Shown here: piece by piece, positions 32,575-36,952 of the stretch
Layout of the letters: every line of letters begins with the position of its first letter
Position numbering within the stretch: the first letter of the stretch is position 1
Origin: a virus
IMG/VR virus record: IMGVR_UViG_3300005613_004208
Span: 1 to 36,952 of that record
Direction: 5' to 3' (one strand)
Length of the DNA stretch: 36,952 nucleotides
Notes under the pieces: generated by a model
The model's input: the letters and a program-made list of their open reading frames with translations, nothing else
Told to the model about the DNA's origin: nothing
Databases searched by the model: none
Position numbers and translations under genes: made by a program

Positions 32575-33711
32575 TTAGCATCTATGTGTCAAGCATCTCA
32601 GGAATACGATCGCATTTACGTTTTCGATTGCATAATCCATGCGGATGGTGTAGAAGAAATAGGTTGCATCATCAGGCGGCACCCTCCAAGTCTCTACAGT
32701 GATTTTGCGCTGAAGTCCTATAATGAGATTGCCTTTCCGTGTGAGCAGTACATCTGTGTAGTTTCCACTATCAACTAATCCGTAGGTACCGTCGGCATCT
32801 TGACCAAGGGTTGTTGGCATGAGCGGCACATCGATAATAGGTACTTTTCCATACTGGGGAGGAACTTTGCCTGAGAAGATGTCGTCTCCAAGAGTTGTAG
32901 GCCTGGCACTGAGTGCTTCTAGATAATCCTGTGTCACTAGGTCGCTATTGAGAAAGACAAAGTTACCGAGTCCACCTGTTTTGTATTTTGATGGCATATT
33001 CTTGATCATCTGATGATACTTGAATTCCCAATTGTACGGTGCATTTGTATCCTGTTCGGCAATACTGCCAGCAAATTTGAAATCGGCATCCGCGTCTTCT
33101 GCCTCATCATCACAGCTCGCTCCACTCTCACAGAGACATGCATCCTTGATGTCGGCAGCCCCACAGACCTCATTGTAATAATCCTCTCCGTCCGCACTGT
33201 GATTGATCTGGTAACGCCAACCATCGAATTTACTGCGCAGATTATCAGCTGCAAAGCTATTTAGACCATGTGTGTCTGCCATGTATGCTACATCTTCAAG
33301 CTGGTTTGCAATCTTTGCTGTCACTAGTTTTATGAGATGAGCCTTGAATGTTGCCTCATTCTCTACGTGTTTAATGTCCTCGATGTCATCATCGAAGATC
33401 GGGAATGCACCTCTTGCCTTCTCCGTGCTCAGGCGGATGCGGTTCTGTGTCCACTGCTTTTTGTATTTCGACTCATTGAAGGCTTCGGCAGGATATAAGA
33501 AGTCTTCGTCACCAAAACCAATGTGTCGGATATACTTCTGTGGCTGACCCATGCGCTCGATTCTGGCATAGTTTTTCATCACCGATTCATCAATGAGGCA
33601 GTCGAGGAATTTATCAGCTTCTTGCGGTGGCAGTTCTATTTCCGGCATCGAAATCAGATTGTAGTCTTTATTGACTTTGAACCTACTAAGCAGGTCTTTT
33701 GATGTTTTCAT
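32575..33711 (-). CDS. Major capsid protein (HK97-like)
   Basis: A 378-residue protein. An N-terminal helical arm, then YPAEAFNESKYKKQW and IRLSTEKARGAFPIFDDDIE, followed by a long helix (FKAHLIKLVTAKIANQLEDV) and C-terminal beta region (GNLIIGLQRKITVETW). These match HK97-fold capsids of E-loop, spine helix and A domain type. A Cys-rich acidic insertion at 183-200 (C183, C192, C194, C200) is unusual. It follows the protease and scaffold genes, as expected. Confidence 0.8.
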   Translation of the reverse strand: MKTSKDLLSRFKVNKDYNLISMPEIELPPQEADKFLDCLIDESVMKNYARIERMGQPQKYIRHIGFGDEDFLYPAEAFNESKYKKQWTQNRIRLSTEKARGAFPIFDDDIEDIKHVENEATFKAHLIKLVTAKIANQLEDVAYMADTHGLNSFAADNLRSKFDGWRYQINHSADGEDYYNEVCGAADIKDACLCESGASCDDEAEDADADFKFAGSIAEQDTNAPYNWEFKYHQMIKNMPSKYKTGGLGNFVFLNSDLVTQDYLEALSARPTTLGDDIFSGKVPPQYGKVPIIDVPLMPTTLGQDADGTYGLVDSGNYTDVLLTRKGNLIIGLQRKITVETWRVPPDDATYFFYTIRMDYAIENVNAIVFLRCLTHRC

Positions 33712-33733
33712 TTCGCTTCTCCTGTTATTTCGT

Positions 33734-34495
33734 TTATCCGAAAAATTGAATCGACGGAAAATCGTCCTCTACTTTATCATCCTTTTTCACATCATCTTTG
33801 TCCTGGTCTTTGAGTTTCTGCGTTTTCCCTTTCTCCTTCAGCAATGGTAGAATCGGTTCAAGCAGCTCTTCCATCGTATCTTTGATGAGTTTTTTGGTAT
33901 CCTCTTCACTTTTCTCATCTGTCTCTTTTTTGACTCTCTCGGCCTCTTCTTTCTCCATTCGAGTTAGCTTATCCAGCTTATCGAGTGTTTCATTCGATAA
34001 TTTTTCTTCTTCATCCTCTTTCTTTTTCTTCTTCTCTGTTTTTGATTCCAACATCTTTGCACATATATCTCGGATCCGTTCAATCTGCGCTCTCGTCGCC
34101 TTAGACAGCGATGCGCCAACTTTCTCGATATTTTCGATGAGATATTTTGAGTAATCCTCTTCCGTCAATTCGGTTTTTTCTACAACTCGGCCACAACTTG
34201 CCTGTTTAAGCAGTGTAAGCTGAGCTTTTAGAAATTCCGGAGGAAAAGAATCACTGTAAACTGCGATGGCATTCATAGCGCCGGTAATTGCCTCGACCTC
34301 TTCATCGGACAACTTCTTGGCCTTTGCAATGTCTTCCTCAGCCAACCCTTCTTCCCCGAACAAACCCTTTAGTAATTCTAGGAACTTCTCCATTTTCTTC
34401 TCCTTCTTGATATAGAATTTTTTACGGTTTGCTCCAGATTCGACAACAGAGATTTCCTCTATGTCGATGTCTTTCAGCTTTCTTGGTTTTTTCAT
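33734..34495 (-). CDS. Scaffold-like protein
   Basis: A 253-residue, very charged helical protein (KKKKEDEEEK; EEAERVKKE) typical of scaffolds. The first 25 residues (DIDIEEISVVESGANRKKFY) resemble the peptide at the end of XkdF-type proteases (ISxVxxGANxKxF), suggesting that an ancestral protease-scaffold polypeptide was split. It lies between the protease and the capsid gene. Confidence 0.7.
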   Translation of the reverse strand: MKKPRKLKDIDIEEISVVESGANRKKFYIKKEKKMEKFLELLKGLFGEEGLAEEDIAKAKKLSDEEVEAITGAMNAIAVYSDSFPPEFLKAQLTLLKQASCGRVVEKTELTEEDYSKYLIENIEKVGASLSKATRAQIERIRDICAKMLESKTEKKKKKEDEEEKLSNETLDKLDKLTRMEKEEAERVKKETDEKSEEDTKKLIKDTMEELLEPILPLLKEKGKTQKLKDQDKDDVKKDDKVEDDFPSIQFFG

Positions 34496-34534
34496 TCAGC
34501 TATTCCTCGAAACTGAATTTATTGTTTTGGAATC

Positions 34535-34620
34535 CCCCCTAGCCCAGGGTTGGCATTCTCAAGACCCGCGAAGCATTTGCGAGCCTTGAACGCTAGGCGT
34601 CAGCATGGAAACATCTGACC
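34535..34620 (-). ncRNA. Structured leader RNA upstream of scaffold and capsid genes
   Basis: On the minus-strand transcript three helices form in order. A hairpin GTCAGATG / CATGCTGAC (34599-34619, one bulge) comes first. An outer 6-bp helix CCTAGC/GCTAGG (34592-34597 with 34538-34543) follows. Within it is a 10-bp helix CAAGGCTCGC/GCGGGTCTTG (34579-34588 with 34560-34569) with two G-U pairs. Those two G-U pairs would be A-C or C-A mismatches on the plus strand, which indicates a minus-strand RNA. No known riboswitch or ribozyme core is recognised. It lies within a predicted leader of about 160 nt. Confidence 0.45.
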
Positions 34621-34663
34621 ACTATCTCCAAGCTCTCAAATCTTACGATCTGCTTTCTATTTC

Positions 34664-34693
34664 AGAATAAAATGAAATATCGTTCAATGTCAA
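34664..34693 (-). promoter_or_regulatory. Putative late promoter upstream of the scaffold gene
   Basis: A perfect -35 TTGACA (34688-34693) overlaps the stop codon of the protease gene. The -10 is weaker (TATTCT at 34664-34669, 18-bp spacer; TTTATT at 16 bp is an alternative). It would make a leader of about 160 nt that holds the structured element. Confidence 0.45.
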
Positions 34694-36249
34694 GAATTAT
34701 TTTCACTTGCTGCCGATCCCCCCATTGAAAAACCATTGATCTTACCTTTCTCAATATCATCCCACACAGCCTTATCCGTCACTTTCAACATCAACCACCA
34801 GGCACCTTTTTTGACCGTCTGGCCGCCACGCTGTATATCATGCTCTGGCTGAAAACATTCCATTATCGGGAAGGTGTGAGTCGCCCCTTTGTGTCCGATC
34901 TTGATGCGCTTGGAGTTCTTTGCATATTTCTCCATAAAATCATACATTGCCTTCTGTATTTCCTCAGCATCAGCATAATCGCCCTGCGTATCCACCGCAT
35001 CCGGCTCATAGACAATCCCACCTACGATCTGCTTCCTTTTATTCTGTTTATAGAATTTAAAAAACCAATCGGATTTTATCACGCCTTTCTGACGTAATTT
35101 GGCACGCTCTTCTTTCCACGCCTTTTCATCATCCCATTCATTTTTATTATACCAGCTTTTTGGCATATTGCATACATTGCCAACTGGTTGTTCATCGCCA
35201 CATGTCAGACAGCGTGGGTGTCCATTTGGATGCGTATATTTAGCTGCTCTAAATTGATGTGGTTTTTCAGCTTCCGGTCGTTTGGCATTCTCTTTTATTC
35301 GCGCCGTTTCTTCATCACATTCCTTTCGTTGGGCTGGTGAAAGACCCTTGGTTACATCAATGGCGGCCGATTTCTGTCCCGGCCCTGGACGTTCTTTTCT
35401 CCGCATCTTCCCCCCACATTTCGGGCATTCAAGATCTTTACAATGCTCCTCTGTCTCTATCGTATGGCCACATTCCAAACACTCACAATTAAACACCTCT
35501 TTCTTTGCCGGTTTCTTAAACGCCTGTTCTGCGATCCATTTCTTTGCCTCCGCCATTGTCCATTTGTTTTTATCGAAAAGATACGTCCTGATACGCTTTT
35601 CTTTGCCACAATAAAGAGCTTTAATTCCTTTTTCCGTTGATATGTCAATCGTTGCCGTTATTTCACACACAGAACCAATCGGGATACGGACATATTGCTC
35701 CGTCACTTCCGGTTTTGATATTTCGATACGTCGCAAAGACTCTTTCGGTCTCAATACTAGGTCATAGAGAGGGATTTCTGTTTTTCTCAGCGAATCCGGG
35801 TCGGGATCGAAATTAACTTCTTTGCATATCTCACCACTGAGTACATCCTTCAATATTGACTCTATCAGATCATCATCAGCATCCTTTACCATTACATTAA
35901 CACTCTCGGCATCAACAGGGCTATCAACAAATGGCCCACTTATCGTTACACAGTCTTTGATGACAACCTTCTCACCAAGACTCTTGATATCTAGCCCAAA
36001 CATCGCCTTACGGAATACTGATTGATCCAATGCCGTCCCTCGTGACACTTTCAAACCACGACCATGAAGCTCTTTTAGTAGTAGTCGATATCTTTCGAGC
36101 AGGCCAGACCGTGTGATTGTGTCTGCTTTTTGTGTGGCTTTATTTTCAAAGTTCTTGCCATAGAACTGCATGAAACGCAACCGTAGTTCATAGAGTTTCT
36201 CTTTCGGAACCTTGGTAAGCGCCTCTGCCGTTATATCTTCTATCCTCAT
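34690..36249 (-). CDS. XkdF-type prohead protease with zinc-ribbon insert
   Basis: A 519-residue protein. Residues about 396-512 are an XkdF-like domain (QIVGGIVYEPDAVDTQGDY; later WWLMLKV and GFSMGG), a predicted capsid-assembly protease. Before it come two Cys clusters: CLECGH with CPKCGG (C257-C278) and CLTCGDEQ to C360, plus a KWTMAEAKKWI motif found next to such proteases. Residues 1-230 are an unassigned domain. It precedes the scaffold and capsid genes. Confidence 0.75.
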   Translation of the reverse strand: MRIEDITAEALTKVPKEKLYELRLRFMQFYGKNFENKATQKADTITRSGLLERYRLLLKELHGRGLKVSRGTALDQSVFRKAMFGLDIKSLGEKVVIKDCVTISGPFVDSPVDAESVNVMVKDADDDLIESILKDVLSGEICKEVNFDPDPDSLRKTEIPLYDLVLRPKESLRRIEISKPEVTEQYVRIPIGSVCEITATIDISTEKGIKALYCGKEKRIRTYLFDKNKWTMAEAKKWIAEQAFKKPAKKEVFNCECLECGHTIETEEHCKDLECPKCGGKMRRKERPGPGQKSAAIDVTKGLSPAQRKECDEETARIKENAKRPEAEKPHQFRAAKYTHPNGHPRCLTCGDEQPVGNVCNMPKSWYNKNEWDDEKAWKEERAKLRQKGVIKSDWFFKFYKQNKRKQIVGGIVYEPDAVDTQGDYADAEEIQKAMYDFMEKYAKNSKRIKIGHKGATHTFPIMECFQPEHDIQRGGQTVKKGAWWLMLKVTDKAVWDDIEKGKINGFSMGGSAASENNS

Positions 36250-36274
36250 GGCCTACTCCTCTGCGGATAGAGTC

Positions 36275-36469
36275 TCAACATCCGCATCCTCTTTTTTTTA
36301 CTACCCGCCGTGCCGTGCGAGGATCTATCTTCTTGTATCCCTCCCTAGCCCCACAGCTTACACATTTGAGCATTGTCGCCCATCCTTTGTGATATAACTT
36401 CGGGCAAGCAGGCACTATAATCATTCCACTCCTGCACCTCTCGCAAGCCTTTTCACCGACATCAACCAT
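36275..36469 (-). CDS. Small zinc-ribbon protein with possible C-terminal frame change
   Basis: A 64-residue protein with CERCRSG (residues 9-15) and CVSCGA (residues 36-41), a zinc ribbon. The last residues come after a run of eight A (36292-36299). Reading one base later there gives an acidic tail EDADVETLSAEE ending in GAGGAGTAG, which would serve as the SD of the protease gene 6 nt away. The printed frame ends RGCGC. Real frameshift and homopolymer error are both possible. Confidence 0.55.
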   Translation of the reverse strand: MVDVGEKACERCRSGMIIVPACPKLYHKGWATMLKCVSCGAREGYKKIDPRTARRVVKKRGCGC

Positions 36470-36717
36470 CAGTATGTATATGTTGCTCTGTCATCCCAAA
36501 CGAAGTTGAACTTAGAGCTTGCGTTCGCCCATCGGATATAGAGAATTCTCGCTGTTGCGCCGTCATAAAATATCCGCTTAATCCTCCACACCCCCTTGCC
36601 TGTCTGTAGCTGACGTTTTGGGAGTGTCTCACCGATGTACTGTTGTCGATTATTCCCATCATAAGATATCTGAGTTGCATATGTATCAGCACTCACGTCA
36701 TAATATGGATGTGCCAT
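36469..36717 (-). CDS. Conserved small phage head-module protein
   Basis: An 82-residue beta-rich protein. The pattern YIGETLPKRQLQTGKGVWRI followed by KRIFYDGATARILYI and ASSKFNFVWDDRATYTY matches a small phage protein often found near capsid genes (WRIKKIxYDG and FNxVWDDRA). Function unknown; possibly a head fibre or decoration part. Confidence 0.6.
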   Translation of the reverse strand: MAHPYYDVSADTYATQISYDGNNRQQYIGETLPKRQLQTGKGVWRIKRIFYDGATARILYIRWANASSKFNFVWDDRATYTY

Positions 36718-36730
36718 CGTTGCCTCCTAT

Positions 36731-36952
36731 TTATTGTCTTAATCTTTTCTCTTCTTCAAGCACTCTCATTATCAATAATGCTTGATGGAATATCGCATTC
36801 GTTTGGTTTTCGTATGCCCCGATGTCAGGAGCATGACGGATTTTTAAGCCCAGATAATCCTCTGTCAGACTCACATCCGTCCCTGCATTGACACAGGGTG
36901 AATGAGGATTGAGAGTGAAGTTGCCGTTGCCAGGGTCGGTCATGAGGGGATC
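36731..36952 (-). CDS. C-terminal end of a parallel beta-helix protein (partial)
   Basis: The frame runs through the right edge of the window. The sequence DPLMTDPGNGNFTLNPHSP followed by CVNAGTDVSL and APDIGAYE is the ending of right-handed beta-helix proteins with DPxFxDxxxGDFxLxxGSPxIDAGT repeats. The last 25 residues form a helix. Full length and role cannot be seen; it could be a spike or fibre. Confidence 0.6.
   Translation of the reverse strand, partial: DPLMTDPGNGNFTLNPHSPCVNAGTDVSLTEDYLGLKIRHAPDIGAYENQTNAIFHQALLIMRVLEEEKRLRQ

Noticed and set aside
34500-34620. tRNA, tmRNA end or hammerhead ribozyme
   Set aside because: No acceptor stem with T-arm consensus, and no CUGAUGA with GAAA core on either strand, despite the strong helices.

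Overview
The window is part of a tailed bacteriophage or prophage genome with siphovirus-type morphogenesis genes. Supporting genes are an XkdF-type prohead protease, a scaffold-like protein, an HK97-like major capsid protein, head-tail connectors, a tube protein, a frameshifted tail-assembly chaperone and a long tape measure. The host cannot be named. Strong GGAGG-type Shine-Dalgarno (SD) sites and sigma70-like promoters show an ordinary bacterial host, and base composition is moderately AT-rich. No integrase, terminase, portal or lysis gene is visible. Terminase and portal should lie beyond the right edge and more recombination/replication genes beyond the left edge.

Layout. (a) 1-5107, minus strand: recombination module (coiled-coil protein, Fe-S PD-(D/E)XK nuclease, probable annealing protein) followed upstream by tiny genes (RHH-like, Cys-rich, pentapeptide-repeat, a 37-residue membrane protein, an HTH repressor). 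(b) 5108-6190: control region with two leftward promoters, one rightward promoter, operator-like repeats and three regulators (HTH, LuxR-type, HTH). (c) 6191-7572, plus strand: short early operon of small unknown proteins ending at a strong terminator. (d) 7622-36952, minus strand: late operon, read right to left: beta-helix end, small head gene, zinc ribbon, protease, promoter with structured leader, scaffold, capsid, Rho_N-like protein, LamG-like protein, terminator, head-tail adaptor, a 12-kb glycan cluster, head closure, gp10-like, tail terminator, tube, chaperone, tape measure, distal tail, hub, fibre.

The most unusual part is 18633-30739. Sixteen genes for sugar synthesis and modification (oxidoreductase-acetyltransferase fusion, ATP-grasp, N-formyltransferase-like, two methyltransferases, PIG-L deacetylase, SDR epimerase, sulfotransferase, cupin, several glycosyltransferases, a DUF115 protein, a ParB-like protein) sit between the adaptor and the head-closure gene. 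Every junction inside the cluster and at both of its ends overlaps or is separated by only a few bases, with no visible internal promoter. The genes should therefore be made with the virion proteins. My inference is that the phage builds a decorated glycan (formylated, acetylated, sulfated and/or methylated) late in infection, most simply for its own virion, or else for the host surface.

Other points of note: a -1 frameshift site with a well-placed stimulatory hairpin in the tail chaperone; two genes (adaptor and a GT4 enzyme) with no ATG/GTG/TTG, whose frames meet an AUC codon 5-6 nt after an SD; a structured leader upstream of the scaffold/capsid genes whose wobble pairs fit only the transcribed strand; a free-standing HNH endonuclease gene running against the late operon; and a series of SD-stop-start junctions that force GGDE/GGDK C-termini on four neighbouring proteins.
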